This document shows positions 42,359-53,597 of a DNA stretch of 64,000 nucleotides, piece by piece. The position numbers were made by a program, and so were the translations under genes. The notes below the pieces were generated by a model, which saw nothing but the letters and a program-made list of their open reading frames with translations, ran no database searches and was not told the DNA's origin. The DNA is from Phlebopus portentosus. Its lineage: Eukaryota; Basidiomycota; Agaricomycetes; Boletales; Boletinellaceae. Where the stretch lies: NCBI GenBank assembly GCA_037892935.1, contig JAYXKI010000015.1, positions 496,001 to 560,000 of the forward strand, given 5' to 3'. Position 1 is the stretch's first letter. Each line of letters opens with the position of its first letter.

Positions 42359-43964
42359 TGTTAGGACCAGTATTTTCGGACGAGGTGGTTAGTCCGAGCG
42401 TACCGGAACAAGTCCCTGCTTCCTCCTTCTGACAATGTACAATTGGAGAGTAGAGTAGCGAAGGTTAGATGTACTACTAAGAAGCGAGCTATAGGCTCAA
42501 GCTTGACCCAGCAGTAGAGCAGAGGTTCAATCAAAGGGGTACAGTTATGATTGAAAGTACAAAATAATTTTGCTGAGGGACAACACCCCGCTCAGCTGGC
42601 GCCTTAAATAAAGTTTCTACTGAATACTACCGACTACCAAATACTACCGACCATGCCTCGCCATTGGTCAGGACAATGTGTTTCAGCTGGTGTCACTACT
42701 ACTCTCTTAAGTCTGTAGTACCACTGACAACTCTGGTGGTGCTACCGAAACTCCTGGTTGCACCACCGACTACTTCCTTCCCTATTAGGTAGGCCCTAAT
42801 TTCCTTCCGTTCCGAAGAAGCTTTCCCCAGGCTTCTATCGATCTCCGTTCCTATCACATGTTAATCCTTAACGCCAATCCTCCCACGAGAGACTTCTTCC
42901 ATGTGCCGCGACCTCGCTTCGCCGGCGCTCCGTTACTCCGGCCGAGCTTCTGCCGTTTAATCTTCCATCATGGGGCTGACCGTTATCTCGGGATTTGGGA
43001 TCGGCAACCCCTGCCGATCCTCGGAGATTAACGTTGGCGGCTGTGTAAATTTAGCAGACACCCTTCTGTGCCTAGCCGCGATATCGATGTCGGAGAATTG
43101 TAGTCCGGTACCTGACGTTAACCTGTATCTTCTTCCCAAGTGATTCGTCCCGCGCCATTCGTCGACTGTAATAACCCCTTCTTCCGATCGTTCCCATGCT
43201 TCTAGCATTCGATCCGTTGCTTCTTCGATAAGACTTTCGACGTCCGATGGTGCCCTGTAATAGATTGGCCAATCGACTTCCACTGCAGTGTTTCGACACA
43301 AAGTCTGGTGACGATGCTGATTGATCCAAGCTCTCACGCCAACCTTCAGTGCATAGATATCCCTATCGCCGAGCCATACAGATACCTCGTGGTCGTATGC
43401 GCTCATTCCGCGGTTCGGTAATGGTTGGTCAAACGTTCGTTCTGAGGGTCCGGGTTTATGCCGAATCTTGACATCGGCTCCTTCCCTAGTTACTAAGCGC
43501 TCCACGAAGTTCTTGAGGAGCCACTCCGAAAGAACCCAACTCCTTTGGTATGCCAAATAGCAGTTTGTACAGACCAGGCTTTCATGAACAAAGCGTCTGG
43601 TTGCACTATGTCGATATCGTCTCTTCTGCAGGAGTTCCACGTATCTTGCGATGTTCCGTTCTTCCATGTCCACGTAGCTTCGCTCGGGTGGAGGAGTATG
43701 TCCAATATGCATTCCAGCTAGTCCTTGCTGTAAATCGTATGGGTCCTCCCTTTCGTCGCGTTCGTCCTCGTAATATCGTCGATCAGGTTCCTCTTGAATA
43801 TATTCCACAGCGACCTCCCCAGGTCCTTGCTGTACTAGTGGGCGAGAATCGCCTCCACTATTCTGTCCTTGAAGCCTTTCGAAATGCTCTTGATTAGGCT
43901 GCATAATTCGGTGTGTAAAGCGTCTGATACCACGCCGCATTGTATATCCACAATTTTCGTAACA
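42359..43964 (-). repeat. C2 5' LTR (1606 bp)
   Basis: TG...CA ends; followed on the element's sense strand by TTATAATTTTGCTCC and the leader. No clear TGG-type primer-binding site touches the LTR, so a self-priming or shifted priming site is possible. ATTTAAGG/CTTAAATAAAG near 42605 may act as the promoter or 3'-end element. Confidence 0.9.
42957..43940 (-). CDS. LTR-resident ORF of C2, intact 327 aa, unknown function
   Basis: Starts at ATG 43940, only 24 bp inside the LTR on the sense strand, and stops at 42957, so it fills about 60 percent of the LTR (the U3 side). Sequence: basic start MRRGIRRFTHRIMQ; acidic Arg/Glu stretch (about 45-70); LVCTNCYLAYQRSW with a C-x2-C pair near 125; WLLKNFVERLV; a Trp/Tyr-rich middle (VRAWINQHRHQTLC, VDWPIYY); helical EEATDRMLEAWERSEEG; end SPMMED. 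I recognise no domain. All four LTRs of C1 and C2 carry it, intact only here. In the 3' LTR it would lie in the genomic RNA downstream of pol, like retroviral accessory genes placed in U3. Confidence 0.65.
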   Translation of the reverse strand: MRRGIRRFTHRIMQPNQEHFERLQGQNSGGDSRPLVQQGPGEVAVEYIQEEPDRRYYEDERDEREDPYDLQQGLAGMHIGHTPPPERSYVDMEERNIARYVELLQKRRYRHSATRRFVHESLVCTNCYLAYQRSWVLSEWLLKNFVERLVTREGADVKIRHKPGPSERTFDQPLPNRGMSAYDHEVSVWLGDRDIYALKVGVRAWINQHRHQTLCRNTAVEVDWPIYYRAPSDVESLIEEATDRMLEAWERSEEGVITVDEWRGTNHLGRRYRLTSGTGLQFSDIDIAARHRRVSAKFTQPPTLISEDRQGLPIPNPEITVSPMMED

Positions 43965-46900
43965 TTGACAATCGCTAGTAATTCCTTGTCCATTACTGGA
44001 TAGTTATTCTCGGCATCTCGATAGGTGTTCGACCAATATCCAATGGGGTGCAAAATTTCATCGTCCCCGAGCTGCGAGAGCACGGCTCCCATCGCAAAGT
44101 TTGACGCGTCGGTTTCCAGCACAAATTGCTTCTCGTGATCCAGTCATACTAGCATTGGTGCAGTGGTAAAAGCTTCTTTAAGTTTCCTAAAGCTCTCTTG
44201 TTGTCGTTCTCCCCAGGTAAATGTCTTCTTGCCAGACATAAGTTCCGTTAGTGGCCTAGCGATCTTGGCGAAGCCTTCGATAAATTTTCGGTAGAAGTTT
44301 GCAAAACCGATAAACTTTCAAATGTCTCACTTGCTTGACAAATCCGGCCATTCTTGAACTGCTTTTACCTTGTAGGGATCCATCTGCATGCCCGACTGGT
44401 TAACCACAAATTCTAAATAGTCGAGTTCCTTCTTTCCGAAGTAGCACTTCTCTGGTTTGCAGAAGAAGTCTGCTTCCCTTAACCTGCGCAATACCTCTGC
44501 TAGCAGGTCCCAATGTTCCTGTTCCGTTTCCGCATAGACTATAATGTCATCTAGATAAATGAGTATGCCCTGCCCAATTATGTCTTGAAAGAGCTCGTTC
44601 ATTGCACATTGGAATACCGCAGGTGCATTCATTAATCCGAATTGCATTACCATCGGCTGGTATACTCCCATGTGAGTCCTGAAGGTGGCATACTTCTCAT
44701 GCCCAGGGTGTATTCGAATGTTGTTGTACCCGCTTCGCAAATCCAGTGTAGAGAACCATTTGGCATGTGCAAGATCGTCCGGGAGCATATGTAACAGAGG
44801 CATCGGTTGATGGTCAGGAATGACCACCGCATTTAGCCCTCTATAGTCAATTACAATTCTATACTCCAGCTTGCCATCCTTCCCTATTGTCTTCTTGGCT
44901 ATGACAAATACTGGTGCGCAAGTGTTTGCCTTTTCTTCAGCTGGTACTCGGTTTCCTACAACACGAATCCATCCCTTCTTCAGATCCTCACGAATCCATT
45001 CTTCTACCGCTCACTTTTCAGCAGGAGCGAGTGGGTATACCAGTCCAGGTTTCGGGAGCTCTGCTCCTGGTAGGAGCTCGATCTTCATGTCCCATTGTCC
45101 CGACTTTGGCAGCCGTTTGGCGGCGTCCTTGTTGAACCTATTCCTGAACTCCCATATTTGTTTTGGAAGAATTTCTTCGAGAGATTTGTTGCCAGCAGAG
45201 TCTGCCATCCTTTCATCGAGTGCTTTCTCCTGTGCATATTTTTGAGCTATGCTGTTATACTTGAGAAGGCGTTCTCTCCGAGATGCGACTTGTCGATGCT
45301 CTAGGCGGCGGATCCCGTGAGGAGGCTTGAGTGGCCTTCCTCTTTGAGAGGCGTCCTCCGCTTCCATCGAGGTAGCGGGCTTGTGCGATCCTAGGATACC
45401 CTTGAACTCCGTCTCAGATCCAGCTCTTCTCTCTAGCACTTTTCCTTCCACTTTGGGCGGCTGCATGACCGAGTCAACAGGCATGCGCCATCGGTGCCCC
45501 TTCTGCCCCTGCGAGAGCCCCTGCTCCATCGCGGCATAATTTGAAATGAACCTGTTACCTTTACCGTTTGTTTTCCCTGTCGGAGCAGGGCCCTGCATTT
45601 GGTTCTTAAACTGTGGTCTTTGCAGGCGCACTTGAGCTCCCAAAGCTAGCCTACTTGATGATTGCGGCATACTAACTTTGGCCCTGTGCCAATTGAGTGA
45701 GACTACCCTCCCTTTGGGGTGGACCACTTTCCTAGATACTAGCCTACCCTTGAACAGCGTCTCATGTCTAGTCACTCCTCGGTCTCTCGTAGGAGGAGAT
45801 CTCGCTAGGTGGCCGAACCTAGTACGCTTTGTGGCCTTAGTTTCACGGCGCTCCCAACCTGAAGTACTCCTGCTTGTACCTCTGCTTCGTGTGGTGAAGC
45901 TAACCGACTGCTTTTGCACTGCCAGGGTTGAGTCATTTTGGCCCTCGTGCACGGATGGAGGAGTCCACTCCACCCTAATACTCCTTATGACAGGGTTCGA
46001 ATCTGTACCACTTCCTCCACTCTTCTGTCGTCGTACCCTGAGCGGATCTGCTGCATAGTGCCCCAGTTTTCCTCCCTTCGGCGGCACACTAGGTTTCTTC
46101 CTTCTAGTCATGTCAGATCTCTCAGCATCGACCGTTATTTGCACATGTATCTCTTCTCGCACTCTTGCCTGTGCTTCCAAAGTCGTTGGCGACGCTGCCA
46201 TTTCGATATTCCCTTGTATCACCAATACTTGAAGCCATGCCCCATATATGCCGCCATATTCATTGAAGAGTTCCTCTTTGCTCGCGCCCCTGTCCATGTC
46301 TCTGACCAGGGTGCGGTAAACCGTGTTATCCGCATCCTCAAGACTGTCGAAGTCATGCCAAATCTGTTCATCCTTAGTGATTTGGCACTTGTCCCTAAAC
46401 CAGAAGAATTTCCAGCTTCCTTCCTGTTTGATGAAGGAAAGCTCTGGTGGTTTGTGCATGGCTTCATCGAATGTAACAAGCGGCGCTGTCGATTCCTTTT
46501 CTTTTCCTTTGTCTGGTGGTACAATCGTAAGTTCTTCTTCTTCCTTTTCAGTTTCTTGTCCTGTATCGATGTCACTGTGGTAATAGACTCTAGTTTCCCA
46601 AGCTTCTTCCTTTTCGTCATTGGCATCCCATTCGGGTGGAATGTACTCTGGAATTCTTCGCCATCTTCTGCATTTTCAGAGCTTCCTTGGGGCTAGGATT
46701 AGCTGTATGGAACGCAATCGTGCCATTCCATTAAAAGCAATTTCCTTCCCGCCTTTGCGAAGAATCCCCTTTGTCCAGTCGACGGTTGGCCTATGCTGTT
46801 CAAGCCAATCATTCCCTATGAGAAACTTGTCTTTGTGTGTATCCACTACTGCGATGTCCATTAAACCTCTTGTAATCCCTGTGTCCACTATTGCTCTGAC

Positions 46901-47194
46901 ATTCCGAGTCCATCCACCATGATTAATTGATCCATCGGCATTCCGGATGGTATAATTACCTTCTGCAGGCACTGTTCTCAGCCCTAGGCTCTGTACAACC
47001 GTGGGGCTAATAGTAGTGATCACAGATCTGGAGTCAATCATAGCTGAGAGATTAACCTTTTTCTGTCCCTGAATGACGTCAATGGGTATAGTAGGATGGT
47101 TGGAATTTGGTCTAGCAATAGTCCATCAGCGCTTTATCTCTTGTGTGTCCTTTGAGCCCTTGCCAGTGTCCAATGTCGACTGGCAGCCCTTCAA
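43965..47194 (-). pseudogene. C1 pol part 1: protease to RNase H
   Basis: Minus-strand pieces 47041-46676 (protease; the active site reads MIDSRSVITT, Gly changed to Arg), 46459-45011 (linker), 44827-44327 (RT with YLDD kept) and 44122-43965 (RNase H, LETDASNFAMGAVL). Stops and shifts lie between them. The last piece runs into C2's LTR at the insertion point, which creates a fused reading frame of no meaning. Confidence 0.85.
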
Positions 47195-48213
47195 AAATCC
47201 TCCTCGGAATCCTCCTCGAGGGCATACGAAGCCCGTTCCTTATGCCTTGGTAACTTTGTTCTCTTGTCCAGTAGTTCTTCCATCTCAGAATTGCTGCTAA
47301 TCCTAACTTCCCAGCGTTTTAGGAAGCGGCCAGTCTTGCCAGATTGTTTCTTCTGCACCCGTCTCTTGTAGTTGGTTCGGTGTCTACAGCTTCCCTGTGT
47401 ATCTCGCCCTACATTGTTGCAGTCCCGTGCGAAGTGACCTGTCTTGCCACATGCCCAGCATATCCCGGCATCTCCTCGGGACCCCCTAGTAAAGCACCTA
47501 GACATGTCGATGTCCATAGGCTCACCCAGAAACTCTGCTGGACGGCGAGCTTCTAGGGGCACTAGCGTGTACGATACCGCCTGCCCATCTTTAAACATAG
47601 GGGTGTACTTTCTATTACTGCCTATCACCTTGGCAGCCATCAGACTGGCCTCCAGATTGCTAGCGTTCTCCTTCCATTGGTTCAGGTCCCAACCTGGGTG
47701 GTCTGTATTTGTAAGCAGGGCCTTTAGGATCACCTGATTGAGTCCTCTCTTGTACTCGTAAATCAGCACCTGGTGGTCGTAATGCTTTGGCAGCCTCATC
47801 CTAATATCGTCGAAGGCCCTGTTATACTGCTTCACCCACACCCGTTCCTGATAAATCGTCCTAATATTTTGCTCGGCTTCTTCTTGAAGTCCAAAAATGC
47901 CATTATGGTTGAGCGCTAATTTGTTCCATAGATCGTCCTCGTCGTCCCATCCACCCTTCTTGTCCATAACAAGCTCATTGTTTGCATTTCGCTTGTAGGT
48001 GGAGACCAATTGATTTCTGTTCACGGCCCATTTGCCATTAACCCAAGTCTGAGCTTGACCTCGCAGACACTCTAAAATAATCTTAACCCTCTTGACTGGG
48101 TCGCTCAGATGTTTTTCATTCAACCAGCTGATCATTTGGTTCTGGAAGTTCTCAAGCGACTCATAAGGGTTTTCCTTAAACAAGGGATACTTCATGATGT
48201 CTTTGTTTGACAT
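47191..48213 (-). CDS. C1 gag (340 aa), open
   Basis: Same length as the C2 gag and about nine-tenths identical. ATG at 48213, zinc knuckle CWACGKTGHFARDC kept, tail EEDSEEDF followed by the same T-run/TGA. Although the pol of C1 is dead, this gag could still be made if transcribed. Openness may only reflect its shortness. Confidence 0.8.
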   Translation of the reverse strand: MSNKDIMKYPLFKENPYESLENFQNQMISWLNEKHLSDPVKRVKIILECLRGQAQTWVNGKWAVNRNQLVSTYKRNANNELVMDKKGGWDDEDDLWNKLALNHNGIFGLQEEAEQNIRTIYQERVWVKQYNRAFDDIRMRLPKHYDHQVLIYEYKRGLNQVILKALLTNTDHPGWDLNQWKENASNLEASLMAAKVIGSNRKYTPMFKDGQAVSYTLVPLEARRPAEFLGEPMDIDMSRCFTRGSRGDAGICWACGKTGHFARDCNNVGRDTQGSCRHRTNYKRRVQKKQSGKTGRFLKRWEVRISSNSEMEELLDKRTKLPRHKERASYALEEDSEEDF

Positions 48214-48410
48214 ATTGACCTAGACGAATTCAACCAACATTTTTATGAGTATCACTCTCATTCCGCGCATTACAATAATACATGGTTTAGTAGCTAAGTT
48301 ATCCAGCGAGTACCACCTCCGCTTTCCAACTAGCCACCTTACCCTTCCTCCCCGGTCAGTTCTTGGGTGTCTTCCTTCCTCCTGGCAAGCTCCCAGCTCT
48401 AAACCAGGGC

Positions 48411-50760
48411 CTATCTCCTTTCTTCCCGAGCTTCATATTGTTCCTCACCACTTTTGTGTTCCTCGCTTTCCTCTTCCGTCTCCCAGTCGTCGTTCGCATT
48501 GAAGTACTCTTGATCCTTGCTGGTTGGCTCTTCTACGTCGTTACCTCGCACCCATACTACCATCGCCATGTTCGCTACCCCCTGCCTTGGTAGTCCCTCT
48601 CGTATGTCGAGAAACTCCGATGGTATAGGGCAGCTGTTAGGGCGTATGATAGGATCGTAATTATAATCAGAGTCTGGGGAGTACTCACTTGCCGCCTGGA
48701 GCCTTTCTTCTCTCTCCTCAAGCTCACGAGCGCTTGGAGTAGGCGATCCTGGTGGCGAGTCCTGGTGCGGGTACTGAATGTGGTTCCTTTCGACGTAGTG
48801 GCCATTCCACCCCAGCCGTTGGATCGCTCCCTCGACAAGCTCTCCTTGCTCGTTCCACATGAGCTCCCGGATTCCTGTGCCATACCCTGTTTCACGAGTG
48901 TTGTCCACCTCCCATGCTTCCCCAGCATCCCCATCCATCATTGGATGGCCAGGGCTGCAGCGACTCTGGAATTACCTCCCTCAGCAATTCTTCTGCTTGC
49001 TGGTCCAGACTTCTGGGTTGGGTGTCTGTGGAGACGTAGTCCGGGAGGTCTTCTTCGACTTCAATGCTTCCTTCGACTTCTTGTTCCTCTTGGGCAAGCA
49101 CAGTAGGCGCTACCAGCCCTGCTTCAACTACCTCAGCAGTATAGCTCCTCATAGCTTCTGCTGCTTGCTGTCGCAACTGCGACGATGGTTGTCCTGTGCG
49201 AGTGTCCGTTCCTTCTGGTTCCCTGCTCTGGCAAATGATCTCGACTACTTGATCCATGAAGCATTCCCCTGCCTGGTTCACTTGAGGGAACAGGCCGGGC
49301 ATCTGGTCGTTGTCGGAGTCTGAGCTTATGCTTGCGAAGCAATTAGCCAGACCTAGGCCTCTACCTTGCAATGGGGAGTCAGGGCTCAACCTTGCCCCTC
49401 CTCGCCTAGCTCGTTGGGTCAGGTAGGATTGACGAAGCCTAATCGTTTGTTGCATCCGACAAATCCCCTCCGTGATTGAGTACTGGGCTGCGAGTTCTTC
49501 TTCTGCATTGCTGATTCAGGCTCGAATGGCTTCGACTTGTTCGACCAGGTAGCTAGCCTGCGTGTGCAGCTGCAGAAAATCTGTACCAGTCAGCCGAATG
49601 ATCTCCTGCTGGGAGTTGACCACCTGTTGAGCAAGGGCTGATTGACTGCCCTGAATGGCCATTGTTACTGCCCCCAGAATCTGAGCCTGAAGTATACCGA
49701 ATGCGTAGTTAAGCCGCACGTCCCGTTGTTCACCTTCCTGCCTGGTGCTGGCGATGACTGCCTCAGCCACCTGATCTCCGACGTGTCCCTGAACGTGCAC
49801 CAGAAATTCCCCCAGCATCTGTCCTTCTACGGTAAGGCTCTTGGAGTACTGGGAGCCCATATCATAGAGTCGAGCGACAGTAGCTGTGAGAGTTCGGAGG
49901 GACTGATCAACGCTTGTAAGTCGGACATCGAGATCGATGATGGCATGTCGTAGGGCGGAGACAACTTTGTTGGGTTGCCCGTTAGCACCGACCATTCTGT
50001 CCAGGCGTCCATGTAGACTGTCGAGTCGTTCTCCGATGCGTGCCAGAGCAGATTCCATACGTTCTCCAGGTCTGGGTTGAGGAACTGCCAGTCGTTGAGT
50101 TTGGAGTAGAAATCTCCGACCGGCACGACGGAATGGGGAACCTCTTTCATTGTCTTGCCGTTCCACCCACGTCCGTATCGTTCCAAAGCCTCGAAGAAGG
50201 CTGATTCGACCTCAGAGTTGTTGAGCAACGACGAATACCAGGGAAGAAAACCAGATGAAGCAGAGTGTAAACCAGAAACCAGACCAACCAACTTGCCACA
50301 GTTCCATCAGTGACATAGTTGTTTCGCTAGCATGTAGTTGCCTTGATAAACTTGTAAGAGAACTTGATGGAGGAAATGTGAATGTTCAAGTAGGGTGTAT
50401 TCAAATGCTTTATATTCTTGACACAGAGCGAGTAGTTCTTCTTCAACTGGCGTAGGACCTCTGAGTGCCTCACAATTGAAATTGTGTCCATTTAATAGGT
50501 TGTCCACGTGTACCAGCAAGAACTTCCTTCCAACTCTTTCGTGTCTTTCGGCGGTGATTCGAAGCTCCAGGGCAGATAGTATAACCGACCGGTAGGGTTC
50601 TAAGATAGGGGTGTTTGAGTGCTTCTTATCTCGATAGAAGTTTATTGTGCGAAACGCCGAATTGACTTCTTCTTCGAATGTATGGAGCGCTCTAACAAAA
50701 CTCCGGTGGAGTGTGTAAGCCTGCTTTAGCCGTCGACGATATGCTTATCGGTGATCAGCT
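48411..50760 (-). pseudogene. C1 leader ORFs 1 and 2, decayed
   Basis: ORF1 parts: 50519-50307 and 50291-49827, split by a TGA where C2 has CGA. ORF2 parts: 50166-49516, 49455-48892 and 48941-48411, with stops, a shift near 48925 and a stop at the former hydrophobic N-terminus. Useful as the comparison that shows which frame is conserved where. Confidence 0.7.
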
Positions 50761-50881
50761 AACTGTATTGACAGGCACAGAAGAAACCCTCCCAGGGCAG
50801 AGCAATACTTACTGATCGATAGTGGGTATTGCACTATGAAACAGCAAGATTGATTATCCCAGGATTGGAGCAAAATTATAA

Positions 50882-52476
50882 TGTTAGGACCGGTGTTTTC
50901 GGACGAGGTGGTCAGTCCGAGCATACCAGAACAAGTCCCTGCTTCCTCCTTCTGACAATAAGTAATTGGAGAGTAGAGTAGCGAAGGTTAGATGTACTAC
51001 TAAGAAGTGAGCTATAGGCTCAAGCTTGACTCAGCAGTAGAGCAGAGGTCCAATCAAAGGGGTACAGTTATGATTGACAATATAAAATAATTTTGCTGAG
51101 GGACAGCACCCCGCTCAGCTGGTGCCTTAAATAAAGTTTCTACTGAATACTACCGACTACCAAATACTACCGACCATGCCTTGCCATTGGTTGGGACAAC
51201 ATGTTTCAGCTGGTTTCACCACCATTGTCTTGAGTTGGTGGTACCACTGACAACTCTGGTGGCGCTACCGAAACTCCTGGTAGCACCACCGACTACTTCC
51301 TTCCCTATTAGGCAGGCTCCTATCTTCCTCCATTCCAAAGAAGCTTCCCCATGCTTCTATCGATCTCCATTCCTATCACATGTTAATCCTTAATGCCAAT
51401 CCTCCCACGAGAGACTTCTTTCCTGTGCTGCGATCTTGCTTCGCCGGTGCTCCGTTACTCCGGCCGAGCTTCTGCCGTTAGTCTTCCATCATGGGGCTGA
51501 CCGTTATCTCGGGATTCAGGATCAGCAACCCCTGCCAATCTTCGGAGATTAACCTTGGTGGCTGTGTAAACTTGGCAGATACCCTTCTATGCCTTGCCGC
51601 TATCTCAATGTCGGAGAATTGTAGACCGGTTCCCGATGTTAACCTGTATCTTCTTCCCAGGTGATTCATCTCACGCCATTCATTGACTGTAATAACCCCT
51701 TCTTCCGATTGTTCCCATGCTTCTAGCATTCGATCCGTTGCTTCTTCGATAAGACTTTCGACGTCCGATGGTGCCGCATAGTATATCGGCCAATCAACTT
51801 CCACTGCAGTGTTTCGACAGAGAGTCTGGTGACGATGCTGATTGATCCAAGCTCTCACGCAGACCTTCAGTGCATAGATATCTCTATCGGCGAGCCATAT
51901 CGATACCTCATAATCATATGCGCTCATTCCGTGGTTTGGCAATGGTTGGTCAAACGTTCGTTCCGAGGGTCCGGGCTTATGTCAAATTTTGACATCGGCT
52001 GCCTCCCTGGTTACTAAGCGCTCCACGAAGTTCTTGAGGAGCCACTCCGAAAGAACCCAACTCCTTTGGTATGCTAAATAGCAGTTTGTACAGACTAGGC
52101 TTTCGTGAACAAAGCGTCTGGTTGCACCTCGTCGATATCGTCTCTTCTGCAGGAGTTCTACGTATCTTGCAATGTTCCGTTCCTCCATCTGCACGTAGCT
52201 TCGCTCGGGTGGAGGAGTGTGCCCAATATGCATTCCAGCTAGTCCTTCTTGCAAATCATATGGGTTCTCCCTCTTGTCGCGTTCGTCCTCGTAATATCGT
52301 CAATCAGGTTCCTCTTGCGCAGCTTCCTCCACAGGTCCTTGCTGCATTAGTGGGCGAGAATCGCCACCACTATTCTGCCTCTGAAGCCTTTCGAAATGTT
52401 CTTGATCAGGCTGCATAATTCGGTGTGTAAAGTGTCTGATGCCACGCCACATTGTATATCTACAATTTTCGTAACA
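50882..52476 (-). repeat. C1 5' LTR (1595 bp) with broken LTR-ORF
   Basis: TG...CA ends. LTR-ORF parts: 52254-51982 and 51942-51478, broken by a stop near 51980 (CGA-type to TGA) and a stop upstream near 52300. Shares the C1-specific GACAATAAGTAATTGG stretch with 27193-28787. Confidence 0.85.
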
Positions 52477-53216
52477 GCGCCACTTTGCTCCAATGTATCT
52501 CCACTATGATGGAATTCTGTGGGGTTGCTGACTGAGACAATAGCAGTGCTGTTCCAGTATGGAAAGCTCCACTGTCAGTACTCCACTATGACGTCGATTC
52601 CATCACCAGGTGGGATTGTAGCTCTTGGTGCAATGTAGGCAGCTCAATATGTGACCCTTTGCTGTTCGTCTTGTGGTCCGAAGGGTGTAAGTACAACTCG
52701 CACATCAGTGTTGAGGTGTCGGGTTGGTGTAGCGTATGGTCCAATGCATACCATGAACTGTATGAGTTCCGCTGGGGGATGCAGTTGTGTTCGAGTGACT
52801 AGCCATGCTTTGCCTGGGAGTCTAACATCACGAATGTATTGCCATATCCTTCGTTGGAGTACCAGTTGTAGTTGCTTGGTGTCCAGGTTCGCGTTCCTTG
52901 GTAAATAAAGGTTCGCTTGTACTGTAGAGGCTGGACATGAGTTGTGCAGCTCTGGCTTGTACCATCCTAGTATCCTCCAAGTTATTGGGTCTGCAGCTTG
53001 AGGGGTTCGAGTTGTAATAATGAGTTCTTCATGTCGCTTGGGTATTATAGGATTTGGTGGATTGGCATGTAACGCTTCTTGTGTGTGATGTTGGACCTCG
53101 ATTTGGCAGTCACGCATTTCACTTGTAGCATGACATACTGTGAAGTATATCTCATAAAGGACCATGTACACTTTGGCACAAGTCTGACAGTGCTGGAATG
53201 CCAGTGATGTCTCCAT
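52477..53216 (-). pseudogene. Broken hypothetical gene cut by the C1 LTR
   Basis: ATG 53216 opens 190 codons to TGA 52644. The same frame stays protein-like past that stop and a second TGA about 23 codons on, until the C1 LTR begins. It has a C-x2-C pair near the N-terminus (HCQTCAKVY) and a Trp-rich middle (WRILGWYKPEL, RRIWQYIRDVRLPGKAWLV). I do not recognise it. Its missing 3' part is not found left of C1 (27192), where G1 RT lies. Confidence 0.4.
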
Positions 53217-53597
53217 TGGGCTCGGATTAGCCTTTAGACTTTAGGTGTTAGGCTTTGGTAGTCGTGTTCTAGACTTCTCGAGCTTCTAGTAGTTTTGATC
53301 ACTTCTTGACTTCTTTTGATCGGGTCGGATCGGGAGTTTGGTCGGCGGTAGTAAATTGGCGGTGGTAATTACCGGTTGGCGGTGTTAAGTAGTCCACGGG
53401 GTTACGTACTTGTGGCGTGCTTCTTAGGCGCCTGTATATTGCCATTGATGCCTGTGACCATTGCCTTGGTCGCGTTAACAGTAGTTTGGCTCTAGTGACT
53501 GCTAGACTGTTACTAGTTGTGTTTGGAATGCTGATCCTGTTGATCTGCTGATTGTGTCGATCTTGATGCGAGTTTTTGAGCAGATCCTTTCAGATGT
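53217..53597. other. No gene seen
   Basis: 5' flank of the broken gene; contains GGCGGTRGTAA-type short repeats near 53345-53385 and nothing else I recognise. Confidence 0.35.

Larger units (their letters stand above)
31254..43964 (-). mobile_element. Complete young Ty3/gypsy chromodomain element C2 (12.7 kb)
   Basis: An exact 5-bp TSD TTGAC flanks it (31249-31253 and 43965-43969), inside the RNase H coding region of C1. LTRs 31254-32860 (1607 bp) and 42359-43964 (1606 bp) look identical apart from one extra C near 32642. gag (340 aa) and pol (1763 aa) are full-length and open with consensus catalytic residues. Extra parts: a leader of more than 2.5 kb with overlapping ORFs upstream of gag, and an ORF inside the LTR. 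This is the most recent insertion in the nest and may be, or recently have been, active. Confidence 0.92.
27193..52476 (-). mobile_element. Ty3/gypsy chromodomain element C1, split by C2
   Basis: Its LTRs are 27193-28787 and 50882-52476, both 1595 bp. Internal order on the minus strand: leader ORFs (50760-48411), gag (48213-47191), pol part 1 (47194-43965), [C2 inserted 43964-31254], pol part 2 (31253-29193), polypurine tract, 3' LTR. Without C2 the element is about 12.6 kb. The LTRs share variants absent from C2, yet differ at many sites from each other, so C1 is older. Its outer flanks do not match (CTAGG left, GCGCC right), so there is no recognisable TSD. pol is broken by stops; gag is open. 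Confidence 0.85.

Noticed and set aside
43835..44122. RNase H frame running on into GGATATACAATG-type LTR sequence
   Set aside because: Chimaeric reading frame created by the C2 insertion junction, not a gene fusion.
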